In this document: positions 42,961-51,153 of the stretch, piece after piece | Position numbering within the stretch: the stretch's first letter is position 1 | How the letters are laid out: each line of letters starts with the position of its first letter | From: Flavobacterium sp. 245 | Lineage (GTDB): Bacteria > Bacteroidota > Bacteroidia > Flavobacteriales > Flavobacteriaceae | Length of the DNA stretch: 64,000 bases | Direction: 5' to 3' | NCBI RefSeq assembly: GCF_004362055.1 | Contig: NZ_SNXB01000013.1 | Span: 62,001 to 126,000, forward strand | The notes under the pieces: generated by a model | Database searches by the model: none | Told to the model about the DNA's origin: nothing | Seen by the model: only the letters and a program-made list of their open reading frames with translations | Position numbers and translations under genes: made by a program

Positions 42961-44034
42961 TTAGAATCTAAACTTAGCACCAATAGCCAAATCAATTCGC
43001 CATAAATTTTCTAATTCTTCTTTATCAAGCTTCTCAGTATATGTCGTACCATCTGCATACGTATACTTTAATTTCTTCAATGTTCCACCAACGAAACTAA
43101 CCTGCGGTCCTAATAAAAAATGAGGCGTTATTCTAAAATGATATCCCATTCCGGCAATCATACCCAAATTAGACCCTGTTATTTTTACCGGATAACCAGC
43201 AACGCCAGCATTATTTTTATAAGCCAAATATCCTATCGCTAACTCCAAATTGGCCTCACCAACTCTCGCACGCTGATCTTCAGTCATTATAAAAGAAGGT
43301 CCAATAAACGAAATTGTGATATCATCACTAAAATCTCCTTGAACATTTGATCCATCTCCAATAGTAACTATCTGGTCATAAATTGTCCCTGAAGATTTAT
43401 AAACGTTATATTTCAAACCAAATCCTCTTTTGCCTTCTTTAAGATAATAAGCACTTACATCATAACTCAATCCCGATTTTAATTTTCTATAATACTCTTT
43501 TTGCTCCGAATTTAATCCGTCTGGCGACGAAGCAACTCTAAAACTTTGTCCAACATTAGCTGTTATTAAAAATTTAGAAGTTTTAAACCCATAACCCGGA
43601 CCATAAACAACCTCATTAGCTGTAACAACTTTCGAACTCGAAATTGGCTGAACAGTATCTTTCGTAATTTTAGGCTGATTATAATCAGCAGTATTTTCAA
43701 TACGCAGCAAATCAGCATTAATTCGATGGCAAGTACTACCAAATGTACTAGGATACAAATGTTCTGTAATCAATAACGCATTAGCACCATTTTTACGAGC
43801 TTCGCTTTTTGCCTTTTCAAGCACTGTATTTAAATCACAATTTGTAGTAAAACCAGTGTCTCCAATTTTTGTAGTTCCAATTTTGCTATAAGTTGAAGGA
43901 AGCTCCGATTTAGCATTAAAAACGACAACTTTATCAGTTTCATTTAATTTTTCATGTTTTTCAGCAACAGAAGTTCTGATTTTTGGAGAGCAAGAACAAA
44001 AAGCAATCGTAACAAGCAGTAAAAGGTATTTCAT
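42961..44034 (-). CDS. Hypothetical lipoprotein with C-terminal beta-barrel-like region
   Basis: 357 residues. The lipobox is LLVTIAFCSCSPK (Cys about 13-15). The N-terminal part (about 30-110) looks like a small alpha/beta domain (VVVFNAKSELPSTYSKIGTT, ANALLITEHLYP), reminiscent of DUF4156/RcsF-type lipoproteins. The rest (about 155-357) is alternating strands ending LAIGAKFRF with a terminal Phe, as in outer-membrane barrels. Lipid anchor plus barrel-like tail is unusual. The SDR gene upstream ends 18 bp before it, so the two are probably co-transcribed. Confidence 0.7.
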   Translation of the reverse strand: MKYLLLLVTIAFCSCSPKIRTSVAEKHEKLNETDKVVVFNAKSELPSTYSKIGTTKIGDTGFTTNCDLNTVLEKAKSEARKNGANALLITEHLYPSTFGSTCHRINADLLRIENTADYNQPKITKDTVQPISSSKVVTANEVVYGPGYGFKTSKFLITANVGQSFRVASSPDGLNSEQKEYYRKLKSGLSYDVSAYYLKEGKRGFGLKYNVYKSSGTIYDQIVTIGDGSNVQGDFSDDITISFIGPSFIMTEDQRARVGEANLELAIGYLAYKNNAGVAGYPVKITGSNLGMIAGMGYHFRITPHFLLGPQVSFVGGTLKKLKYTYADGTTYTEKLDKEELENLWRIDLAIGAKFRF

Positions 44035-44051
44035 TTTGGGGTTAAATAATT

Positions 44052-44855
44052 TTATAATTTATAGTGGTTCATTAACATTTTCTCGTACACTTTATCCGGA
44101 AGTGCACGTTTCAAAACAATCGAAAACTTCTGCATAAAAACACCTACTTTATAATGCACTTTAGGCTTGTCTTTTTGAATGATTTTGTAAATAGCTTCGG
44201 CCATTTCATTTGGGTTGCTTCCTGCATCAACATGCTCATTCATTGTTGCAAGCGTATCTCCGTACACTTTTTCATAAGCAGAACCTTTTATAACTGGCGC
44301 ATGATAACGTCCTGATGCGATATTGGTTGCAAAATCTCCCGGAGCAACGTTTGTAATTTCAACTCCAAATTGCTTTACTTCCATTCTCAAAGCCTCAGTA
44401 ATTAACTCCAAAGCTCCTTTTGAAGCCGAATAAACACTTCTATAAGGCAATCCCATATAAGCGGCAATCGAAGTAATATTTATAATCAAACCCGATTTTT
44501 GCTCACGCATTTGTGGCAAAACCGCTTTCATTACCTCAATTGGTCCAAAAAAATTGGTTTCAAAATTATTTTTGATTTCCTCCATCGGAATTTCTTCTAA
44601 AGGACCAGTAATTCCAACGCCAGCATTATTGATGACAATATCTAATCGTCCTGAGATTTCAATGATTTTTGAAACGGCAGTTTTAATAGAATCGGCATTT
44701 CGAACATCTAAAGCCACTAATGGAAAAATAGAATTCAGCACTTTTTCAGGATTCCTGCTGGTTCCATAAACTACAAAACCTTTTTTGTGTAAAAATTCTC
44801 CAATTGATTTTCCAATCCCTGAGGATCCTCCGGTAATTAAAACGACTTTACTCAT
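44052..44855 (-). CDS. Short-chain dehydrogenase/reductase (SDR)
   Basis: 267 residues, classical SDR. Cofactor motif TGGSSGIGKSIG (about residues 8-19), NNAGVG, the catalytic Ser (IINITSIAAYMG) and YRSVYSASKGAL (YxxxK). The Arg in TSRNPEKV at the end of strand 2 suggests NADP(H) preference. The substrate is unknown. It lies just upstream of the hypothetical lipoprotein gene on the same strand. Confidence 0.92.
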   Translation of the reverse strand: MSKVVLITGGSSGIGKSIGEFLHKKGFVVYGTSRNPEKVLNSIFPLVALDVRNADSIKTAVSKIIEISGRLDIVINNAGVGITGPLEEIPMEEIKNNFETNFFGPIEVMKAVLPQMREQKSGLIINITSIAAYMGLPYRSVYSASKGALELITEALRMEVKQFGVEITNVAPGDFATNIASGRYHAPVIKGSAYEKVYGDTLATMNEHVDAGSNPNEMAEAIYKIIQKDKPKVHYKVGVFMQKFSIVLKRALPDKVYEKMLMNHYKL

Positions 44856-44979
44856 TTGCTGGTTAGATGTTAAATATTATAAGTTAAATATGATGTATCA
44901 TAAAATAGAAACTAATGCAGTAGTTAAAAACATTTTACCTCTAACATATAACTTCTCACTCTAGGAAAGTTCCAAAAAT

Positions 44980-45002
44980 AAAAAAATCCTCCCGAAGGAA
45001 GA
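44980..45002 (-). terminator. Second terminator downstream of SRP RNA
   Basis: On the minus strand TCTTCC-TTCG-GGAGGA is followed by a run of Ts. A UUCG-loop hairpin lies tandem to the first terminator at 45022-45050. Confidence 0.65.
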
Positions 45003-45021
45003 CTACATTTAAATTAATTCT

Positions 45022-45050
45022 AAAAAAAAATCTGAATAAAAATTCAGATT
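45022..45050 (-). terminator. Terminator of SRP RNA gene
   Basis: On the minus strand AATCTGAAT-TTTT-ATTCAGATT is followed by a T-run, 10 nt after the end of the SRP RNA. Confidence 0.82.
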
Positions 45051-45059
45051 AAAAAAAAT

Positions 45060-45152
45060 GGCAAGCGACCTACATCGCACCGCTCAACCACGTACCCTTG
45101 CTATGTTCCCATCCTGGGGGAGTCTGCAGGAGCTGGTCGTGTAGGACTTGCC
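45060..45152 (-). ncRNA. ffs: Signal recognition particle RNA, small bacterial type
   Basis: About 93 nt on the minus strand. The ends pair (GGCAAG with CTTGCC, then CTACA/TGTAG). The apical SRP core is visible: CCCCCAGGATGGGAACATAG followed by CAAGGGTA, matching the conserved Ffh-binding CAGG...GGAA...AGCA pattern, and GGTGCGATGTAGG resembles the 3' arm. There is no Alu domain, so it is the short form. A perfect promoter and two terminators flank it. It fills most of the information in the 386-bp gap 44856-45241. Confidence 0.9.
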
Positions 45153-45156
45153 GGTG

Positions 45157-45186
45157 CAAATATACAATCTTTTTATATTTTTGCAA
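45157..45186 (-). promoter_or_regulatory. Promoter of SRP RNA (TTG-N19-TATATTTG)
   Basis: On the minus strand TTG (45184-45186), 19 bp, then TATATTTG (45157-45164), an exact fit to the Bacteroidota consensus. The predicted start falls within a few bases of the RNA 5' end. Confidence 0.88.
45176..45183 (+). promoter_or_regulatory. -7 element (TATTTTTG) of the glutaminyl cyclase gene
   Basis: An exact TAnnTTTG on the plus strand, 58 bp before the ATG. It overlaps the spacer of the divergent SRP promoter, so the two promoters could interfere. Confidence 0.5.
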
Positions 45187-45241
45187 GAGCTTTGTTGCTA
45201 TAAAAATATCGTCGTATATTGGCTTATTCAAATTTTAAACT

Positions 45242-46294
45242 ATGAAAAAATATAACTTCCTAACTGTCATTTTATTAGGAATCACATTAATTGGATGTGG
45301 AGATAAAAATAAAGGTGAAAATTCTTTATTTAATATTGATGATACTGCTTTTCCAGCGCATTTTACGCAAAAAGAAGCCATTTCAATTGGAATTTTAAAC
45401 CCAAAATCGAAAGAAATCGATAGCATTGCCTACTTTGTAAATGACAAAAAAGTGGGAAGCACAAAAGCTGCTGAAAAATTTAAATTTGAATTAAAAGATC
45501 AAAAACTAGGCTACCAATACTTAAAAGCTGTTGTTTATTTTGGTTCAGATTCATCAGATGCGACCAAAAGAATTGAATTAGTTTCTGATATTCAACCGAA
45601 ATTATTAAAGTATAAAGTTGTAAATACTTACGCACACGATAAAAAATCTTTCACAGAAGGCTTCGAATTCTATAATGATACTTTATATGAAAGCACAGGA
45701 CAAGAAGGTGCTTCATTCATAAAAAAATACGATTACAAAACTGGAAAAATTTTCAAGCAAATTGATCTTGACCAACAATATTTTGGAGAAGGAATCACCT
45801 TTATAAATGGTAAATTATTTCAGTTAACGTACAAAAATAAAAAAGGGTTTATCTATAATGCTAAAACATTAAAACTCGAAAAAACTTTTGATTACGAAAA
45901 AGATATTGAAGGCTGGGGAATGACAAATGACGGAAAATACATTTATCAAACCGATGGAACTGAAAAAATTTGGAAAGTTGATCCTTCAACTCAAAAAATG
46001 ATTGATTATATCAACGTTTATTCAGGAGAATCTAAAATTAAAGCTGTTAATGAAATTGAATGGATAGATGGCAAAATCTATTCAAATGTATGGTTCAAAG
46101 ACGCCATTGCAGTTGTAAATCCTACTTCTGGAGCAGTTGAAGGAATTTTAGATATGTCAGGCTTACGCAAGTTTATGACCGATATCACTAAAGATGATGT
46201 TCTAAACGGAATAGCTTACAATCCTAAAACAAAAACTATTTTTGTTACTGGTAAAAACTGGAGCAAAATGTTTGAAATTACAGTTTCAGAATAA
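45242..46294 (+). CDS. Glutaminyl-peptide cyclotransferase (beta-propeller type), lipoprotein
   Basis: 350 residues. Lipobox LLGITLIGCGDK (Cys about 19). An N-terminal Ig-like part (about 30-115) is followed by a five-bladed-propeller glutamine cyclotransferase domain (about 120-350): SFTEGFEFYNDTLYESTGQEG, GEGITFINGKLFQLTYKN, EGWGMTNDGKYIYQTDGT, AVNEIEWIDGKIYSNVW, NGIAYNPKTKTIFVTGKNW. It converts N-terminal Gln of exported proteins to pyroglutamate in the periplasm. Many T9SS/Sec-exported proteins of Bacteroidota carry pyroglutamate, so it is probably a housekeeping maturation enzyme. Confidence 0.92.
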   Translation: MKKYNFLTVILLGITLIGCGDKNKGENSLFNIDDTAFPAHFTQKEAISIGILNPKSKEIDSIAYFVNDKKVGSTKAAEKFKFELKDQKLGYQYLKAVVYFGSDSSDATKRIELVSDIQPKLLKYKVVNTYAHDKKSFTEGFEFYNDTLYESTGQEGASFIKKYDYKTGKIFKQIDLDQQYFGEGITFINGKLFQLTYKNKKGFIYNAKTLKLEKTFDYEKDIEGWGMTNDGKYIYQTDGTEKIWKVDPSTQKMIDYINVYSGESKIKAVNEIEWIDGKIYSNVWFKDAIAVVNPTSGAVEGILDMSGLRKFMTDITKDDVLNGIAYNPKTKTIFVTGKNWSKMFEITVSE

Positions 46295-46432
46295 CAATAA
46301 AGCAATATTCAAATTTTTAAATTCCAAATTCCAATATCTTGACACAGATTTCACGGATTAGTTCGTGATAATTTGTGACTCGACCGTATGGGAACAGGCG
46401 AAGCAAATTTGTGTTTTATAACAATACCAATA

Positions 46433-47671
46433 ATGACAACATTAATTACAAACATACAGGAACTGCTTCAAGTACGTGAAACTTCAATTTCTAAAGTTTC
46501 AGGAGCTGAAATGGCACAACTTCCTACAATAAAAAATGCCTTTTTATTCCTAAAAGATAATTTGATTGAAGATTTTGGAACAATGGAAAATCTTCCAGAA
46601 ATCAAAGCAGATAAAATTATAGACGCGACCGGAAGAGTAGTTTTACCTTCTTGGTGTGACAGCCACACGCATATTGTATATGCAGGAAATCGCGAGCAGG
46701 AATTTGTCGACCGCATCAACGGATTATCTTATGAAGAAATTGCCAATCGCGGCGGCGGTATTTTAAACTCAGCTAAAAAACTAAACGAAACGTCTGAAGA
46801 AGAAATTTACAAGCAATCTAAAATTCGTTTAGAAGAAGTAATGCATTTAGGAACTGGCGCAGTCGAAATAAAATCAGGATACGGATTAACAGTTGAAGGC
46901 GAATTAAAAATGCTTCGTGTTATAAAAAAACTGGCCGAAAATTATCCGATTGCAATAAAAGCTACTTTTCTAGGCGCACATGCTTTCCCTACGCACTATA
47001 AAGAAAACAAAACAGGCTATATTGACGAAATCATCACGAAAATGCTTCCAGAAATTACCAAAAACAAACTAGCCGATTATGTTGATGTTTTCTGCGAAAC
47101 TGGTTATTTTTCTCTTGAAGAAACAGAAAAAATTATGGAAGCCGGAATTCAATTTGGTTTAAAACCAAAAATTCATGTAAACCAATTTAATTCTATTGGA
47201 GGTATTCAGTCAGGAATCAAATTTAACGCTCTTTCTGTCGATCATCTTGAAATAATGAACCCAGAAGACATTGAAGCCTTAAAAGGCACAGAAACAATGC
47301 CTGTTGCATTGCCATCATGTTCTTATTTTTTAAGCATTCCGTACACGCCGGCTCGTGAAATGATAAAAGCGGGATTACCTCTAGCATTAGCCACAGATTT
47401 CAATCCGGGCTCTACTCCATCCGGAAATATGAACTTTGTCGTTGCTACAGCTTGCATCAAAATGAAAATGACGCCAGAAGAAGCAATAAACGCCGCAACA
47501 ATCAATGGCGCATATGCAATGGGGCTTTCAGAAACTCATGGAAGTATTACAAAAGGCAAAAAGGCTAATTTAATTTTGACAAAACCAATTTCTTCTTATT
47601 ACCAAATTCCGTATGCTTTTGGCAGTAATTTAATTGAAAGTGTTTTTCTTGACGGCAAAATTTTAGAATAA
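46433..47671 (+). CDS. hutI: Imidazolonepropionase
   Basis: 412 residues from ATG 46433 (MTTLITNIQELLQVRE). An upstream in-frame ATG at 46388 adds a non-conserved 15-residue tail and is rejected. Amidohydrolase features: WCDSHTHIVYAGNREQEF (HxH metal site), GAVEIKSGYGLT, FLGAHAFP, IHVNQFNSIGG, LSVDHLE, and ALATDFNPGSTP. It hydrolyses imidazolonepropionate to N-formimidoyl-glutamate in histidine breakdown. hutG lies 1 kb on, on the same strand but separated by an opposite-strand gene. No hutH or hutU is in the window. Confidence 0.95.
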   Translation: MTTLITNIQELLQVRETSISKVSGAEMAQLPTIKNAFLFLKDNLIEDFGTMENLPEIKADKIIDATGRVVLPSWCDSHTHIVYAGNREQEFVDRINGLSYEEIANRGGGILNSAKKLNETSEEEIYKQSKIRLEEVMHLGTGAVEIKSGYGLTVEGELKMLRVIKKLAENYPIAIKATFLGAHAFPTHYKENKTGYIDEIITKMLPEITKNKLADYVDVFCETGYFSLEETEKIMEAGIQFGLKPKIHVNQFNSIGGIQSGIKFNALSVDHLEIMNPEDIEALKGTETMPVALPSCSYFLSIPYTPAREMIKAGLPLALATDFNPGSTPSGNMNFVVATACIKMKMTPEEAINAATINGAYAMGLSETHGSITKGKKANLILTKPISSYYQIPYAFGSNLIESVFLDGKILE

Positions 47672-47686
47672 AAATTATCCATAAAA

Positions 47687-47714
47687 AAAGGTCTGTGAAA
47701 ACTCACAGACCTTT
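47687..47714 (+). terminator. Terminator between hutI and the convergent coiled-coil gene
   Basis: AAAGGTCTGTGA (47687-47698) pairs perfectly with TCACAGACCTTT (47703-47714). The A/T flanks make it usable from both directions. Confidence 0.88.
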
Positions 47715-47746
47715 AATATCAAAGTGGTATTATCCTTTGGCAAATA

Positions 47747-48625
47747 TTATCTTAAGTTGAAGCTAGTTTTAGAAACTAATTCATCGTTATCAAATACATT
47801 GATAAAATAAGCACCTTTTTCAAAATCTTTACCAAGTAAATCTTCAGAAACCTGAACTGTTTTATTTTCGTATTTTACTGTAGTTTTAAAACTGTAAGTT
47901 AAAGAGTTATCACCAAAATTTTCAGTTTTCTTCTCGCCCAAAACATTGTTTTTGCTATCAATAACTTGAACATAATACGTTTTGTCACCAGATTTTGCGA
48001 TTGAATTTTCAGCAATTGTAAAACTTACTTTCAATACATCAGCACGGCTTGCTTTATCAGTTTCAATTTGTTTACCAGAACCTTTTACTTTATAAGCAAT
48101 AGTTTTAGTATTTAAAACAGATAATTTAGATCCTTTTTCAACAGTTTTAGCCAATTCTTCGTTTTGACCTACTAATACTTCGTTGTACTTTTTAGACTCT
48201 CCTAATACTACAATAGTACTATCTCTCTGATTTGTTAAAACACCATTTTGTTTTTTCAACTCATCATTTTCAGCAACTAAAGTTTTCATTTTGCCCTGCA
48301 TCGCCTGAACTTGAGATCTGTATTTAGAGACATCTCCTTTTGATTTATTCAAATCATCCATAAGAGCTACTACTTTATCTCTCTCTTGAATCAATTCATC
48401 AGACATTGAAGTATTTTCAGCAATTGCAGCATCATAAGTTGCTTTCAATTCTTGTAAATCTTTCATAACAGATTCTTTTTCTGTCATTGTAGTGGTAAGC
48501 TCAGTTTTAACTACTTCTGTATCAGAAGACAATTTAAAAATATACACTAAACTACCAATCAGTAGGACTGCTAAAACAGCGATTACCGCTTTTAGACTTG
48601 AGTTGTTGTTCTTTGGGTTTTCCAT
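47747..48625 (-). CDS. Membrane-anchored coiled-coil protein, unknown
   Basis: 292 residues. One N-terminal membrane helix (about 12-31: LKAVIAVLAVLLIGSLVYIF), a long heptad-rich coiled coil (about 35-165), and a C-terminal strand-rich domain (about 175-292: VLKVSFTIAENSI, KTYYVQVIDSKNNVLGEK). Relatives are sometimes labelled 'chromosome partitioning protein ParA', but no Walker A or deviant P-loop is present, so that label is not supported. It is probably an inner-membrane protein with a periplasmic or cytoplasmic coiled-coil stalk. It is inserted between hutI and hutG on the opposite strand. Confidence 0.8.
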   Translation of the reverse strand: MENPKNNNSSLKAVIAVLAVLLIGSLVYIFKLSSDTEVVKTELTTTMTEKESVMKDLQELKATYDAAIAENTSMSDELIQERDKVVALMDDLNKSKGDVSKYRSQVQAMQGKMKTLVAENDELKKQNGVLTNQRDSTIVVLGESKKYNEVLVGQNEELAKTVEKGSKLSVLNTKTIAYKVKGSGKQIETDKASRADVLKVSFTIAENSIAKSGDKTYYVQVIDSKNNVLGEKKTENFGDNSLTYSFKTTVKYENKTVQVSEDLLGKDFEKGAYFINVFDNDELVSKTSFNLR

Positions 48626-48697
48626 ATTTAATAATTTTCTTTATTAACAAATTTAAGAATTAATATATCGTAATAACGTAAGTTGTCACAATTATAT

Positions 48698-48705
48698 TAT
48701 TTTTG
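48698..48705 (+). promoter_or_regulatory. -7 element (TATTTTTG) of hutG
   Basis: An exact TAnnTTTG, 18 bp before the hutG ATG. No -33 TTG at standard spacing, and the leader would be very short. Confidence 0.45.
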
Positions 48706-48722
48706 AGCAATATTTTTTTTAT

Positions 48723-49769
48723 ATGGAGAAATTAATTCCTTTTACTATTAATGATTTAGCTAAAGTTACCAACCACCGAAGTGGTGAAATTAAATTTGGC
48801 GAGAAGATGATTGTCATTCCAAAAGAAGCCGACAAAGTAAAATTCTTGACCGAAAGCGAGGCTAAATATGTACTTTTAGGAATTCCTGAAGATATTGGCG
48901 TGCGTGCAAATTACGGCCGTCCTGGCGCTGCATCGGCGTGGGAAAGTGCCATAAAAAGCATTGCCAATATTCAGCACAATCGTTTTTCAAAAGGCAGCCA
49001 AATAATTGTTTTAGGTCAAATAAATGTTTCGCAGGAAATGCGTGATGTTGAAAATCTAGATTTTAACGACATTGACGACCGCTCAAAATTGAGCCAGCTG
49101 GTTGAAAAAATAGACAAAGAAGTTTCACATATTATATTCACAATCATAAAAGCCGGAAAAACTCCAATTATCATTGGCGGAGGCCATAATAATGCATACG
49201 GAAATATTAAAGGTTCGGCTCTTGCCAAAGGAAAACCTATCAATGCAATCAACTTTGACGCGCATTCCGATTTCAGAATTCTTGAAGGCCGTCATAGCGG
49301 CAATGGATTTTCATACGCATATGAAGAGGGTTTCCTTAAAAAATATTTCATCTTCGGATTACACGAAAATTACACTTCAAAAAGCGTTTTGGATGTTATC
49401 AAAAAACTAGAAGATCGTGTACGTTATAATACATACGACAGTGTAAATATCCGAAAGGAAAAAGATTTTACCCGAGAAATGGCTTTGGCTCTAGAGTTTA
49501 TTAAAAATGATTCTTTTGGAATTGAAATTGATTTAGATGCTATCCCAAACATTGCCAGCAGTGCCATGACAATAAGTGGATTTTCGGTAGAAGAACTGCG
49601 TCAGTTTGTGTCCTTTTTTGGTCAGAATAAAAATGCCGCTTATCTTCATATTTGCGAAGGCGCTCCAGATTTAGCCGATTCTCCAAATAATAATTTAATT
49701 GGAAAATTGATTGGCTATCTGATTACTGATTTCATAAAAGCAAATAACGAAAAAGAAAAATCTAACTGA
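48723..49769 (+). CDS. hutG: Formimidoylglutamase, arginase/ureohydrolase family
   Basis: 348 residues. The ureohydrolase metal motifs are present: GGGHNNAYG (first His), NFDAHSDFR (DxHxD) and EIDLDAIPN (DxD), so both Mn sites look complete. The N-terminal part has LLGIPEDIGVRANYGRPGA, typical of flavobacterial HutG. It hydrolyses formimidoyl-glutamate to glutamate and formamide, the step after HutI. It has its own possible promoter. Agmatinase or arginase activity is less likely given hutI nearby. Confidence 0.9.
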   Translation: MEKLIPFTINDLAKVTNHRSGEIKFGEKMIVIPKEADKVKFLTESEAKYVLLGIPEDIGVRANYGRPGAASAWESAIKSIANIQHNRFSKGSQIIVLGQINVSQEMRDVENLDFNDIDDRSKLSQLVEKIDKEVSHIIFTIIKAGKTPIIIGGGHNNAYGNIKGSALAKGKPINAINFDAHSDFRILEGRHSGNGFSYAYEEGFLKKYFIFGLHENYTSKSVLDVIKKLEDRVRYNTYDSVNIRKEKDFTREMALALEFIKNDSFGIEIDLDAIPNIASSAMTISGFSVEELRQFVSFFGQNKNAAYLHICEGAPDLADSPNNNLIGKLIGYLITDFIKANNEKEKSN

Positions 49770-49841
49770 AGCTCAACTGGCTTAAAACCACACATTTTTC
49801 AAATAATACAAGATTCAAATAAAGGATTGACCGATTAAACC

Positions 49842-49849
49842 TATCTTTG
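49842..49849 (+). promoter_or_regulatory. -7 element (TATCTTTG) of the DEAD-box helicase gene
   Basis: An exact TAnnTTTG, 45 bp before the ATG. The -33 region is not clear. Confidence 0.55.
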
Positions 49850-49894
49850 CACAGAATTTTTAGTGCTTAAAACTAAATTCTTAATACCTAAGAT

Positions 49895-51142
49895 ATGTTA
49901 TTCGAAGATTTATCACTCTCAAAAAGTATACAAAAAGCCGTATTTGAAGAAGGCTATCTAAACCCTACTCCAATTCAGGAACAATCTATCCCGATCGTTT
50001 TGTCAGGACGAGATTTAATTGGGTGCGCACAAACAGGAACTGGAAAAACAGCAGCATTTGCTATCCCAATTATACATCAATTACACCGAATTGTAGGTTC
50101 ATCAAAAAAAGCCAAACAAATTCGTGCGCTTATAGTTACGCCAACGCGCGAACTTGCAGTACAAATTGGAGAAAGTTTTGACACTTATGCCAAATATACC
50201 AACTTAACACAATTAACCATTTTTGGAGGCGTTTCGCAAAATCCTCAAGTTGAAACCTTAAAAAAAGGAGTTGATATTTTGGTGGCAACTCCAGGAAGAT
50301 TGTTGGATTTGCACAAACAAGGATTTCTAGATCTTGACCATCTGCATACTTTGGTTTTAGACGAAGCCGATCAAATGTTGGATATGGGTTTTATTAACGA
50401 TGTAAAAAAGATCGTAAAATTAACGCCAAAAAATCGCCAAACCTTACTATTTTCTGCAACAATGCCGATTGCTATTCGCGAATTAGCCGAAATGTTTTTA
50501 AAAGATCCTGAAAAAGTAGAAGTTTCTCCAGTATCCTCAACGGCCGAAAATGTAGAACAGCGTATTTATTTTGTTGATAAAACAGAAAAAAGAAATTTGC
50601 TTTATCATTTAATTAAAGAAGAAAATTTATCAAACGTACTTGTTTTTTCAAGAACAAAACATGGTGCTGACAATGTTGTAAAAGCTCTTCGCAAAAAAGA
50701 TATTCCTGCTGAGGCTATTCACGGGGACAAATCGCAAAATGCAAGACAGCGCGTTTTAGATGCTTTTAAAAATAAAGAAGTTGGTGTTCTTGTTGCTACA
50801 GATATCGCTGCAAGAGGAATTGACATTGAACAATTGCCTTATGTAATTAATTTTGATTTGCCGAATATTCCTGAAACCTATGTGCACCGAATTGGTCGTA
50901 CGGGCCGTGCAGGAAATGGCGGAATTGCAATTTCATTTTGTGGCAAAGATGAAGAGCCTTACTGGAAAGACATCAAGAAACTTATCAAAGTTGATGTCAA
51001 AATAATTACAGAACATCCGTATCAATGGCATTCTGGAAGTCCCGAAGCTGGCGAGAAACCAAAAAATTCGAACCGAAGCGGAGGAGGGCACAAATCAAGA
51101 AAATCAAATGCTTCTAAGCAAAATAAAAAACGCTGGTATTAA
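49895..51142 (+). CDS. DEAD-box ATP-dependent RNA helicase (RhlE-like)
   Basis: 415 residues. All core motifs in order: Q motif (NPTPIQEQSIP), I (AQTGTGKTAA, about residues 45-54), Ia (PTRELA), GG, TPGR, II (LDEADQMLD), III (FSATMP), IV (LVFSRTK), V (ATDIAARGID), VI (HRIGRTGRAG). The tail is basic and low-complexity (KSRKSNASKQNKKRWY), as in cold-shock/ribosome-assembly helicases. The stop codon lies in the loop of a terminator hairpin and overlaps the stop of the convergent kinase gene. Confidence 0.95.
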   Translation: MLFEDLSLSKSIQKAVFEEGYLNPTPIQEQSIPIVLSGRDLIGCAQTGTGKTAAFAIPIIHQLHRIVGSSKKAKQIRALIVTPTRELAVQIGESFDTYAKYTNLTQLTIFGGVSQNPQVETLKKGVDILVATPGRLLDLHKQGFLDLDHLHTLVLDEADQMLDMGFINDVKKIVKLTPKNRQTLLFSATMPIAIRELAEMFLKDPEKVEVSPVSSTAENVEQRIYFVDKTEKRNLLYHLIKEENLSNVLVFSRTKHGADNVVKALRKKDIPAEAIHGDKSQNARQRVLDAFKNKEVGVLVATDIAARGIDIEQLPYVINFDLPNIPETYVHRIGRTGRAGNGGIAISFCGKDEEPYWKDIKKLIKVDVKIITEHPYQWHSGSPEAGEKPKNSNRSGGGHKSRKSNASKQNKKRWY

Positions 51143-51153
51143 CCAGCGTTTTT
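51126..51153. terminator. Bidirectional terminator embedded in two convergent gene ends
   Basis: AAAAA-CGCTGGT (51126-51137), loop ATTA, ACCAGCG-TTTTT (51142-51153). The helicase TAA (51140-51142) and the kinase TAA (minus, 51139-51141) both fall at the loop, so each gene's last codons form one arm. The A/T flanks allow termination on both strands. Confidence 0.85.

Noticed and set aside
45060..45152. tRNA-like or riboswitch structure
   Set aside because: The Ffh-binding core, end pairing, promoter and terminators identify SRP RNA; it lacks a cloverleaf.
46295..46432. Riboswitch or attenuator before hutI
   Set aside because: The gap has only low-complexity words (AAATTCCAAATTCC) and no stable structure that I can see.
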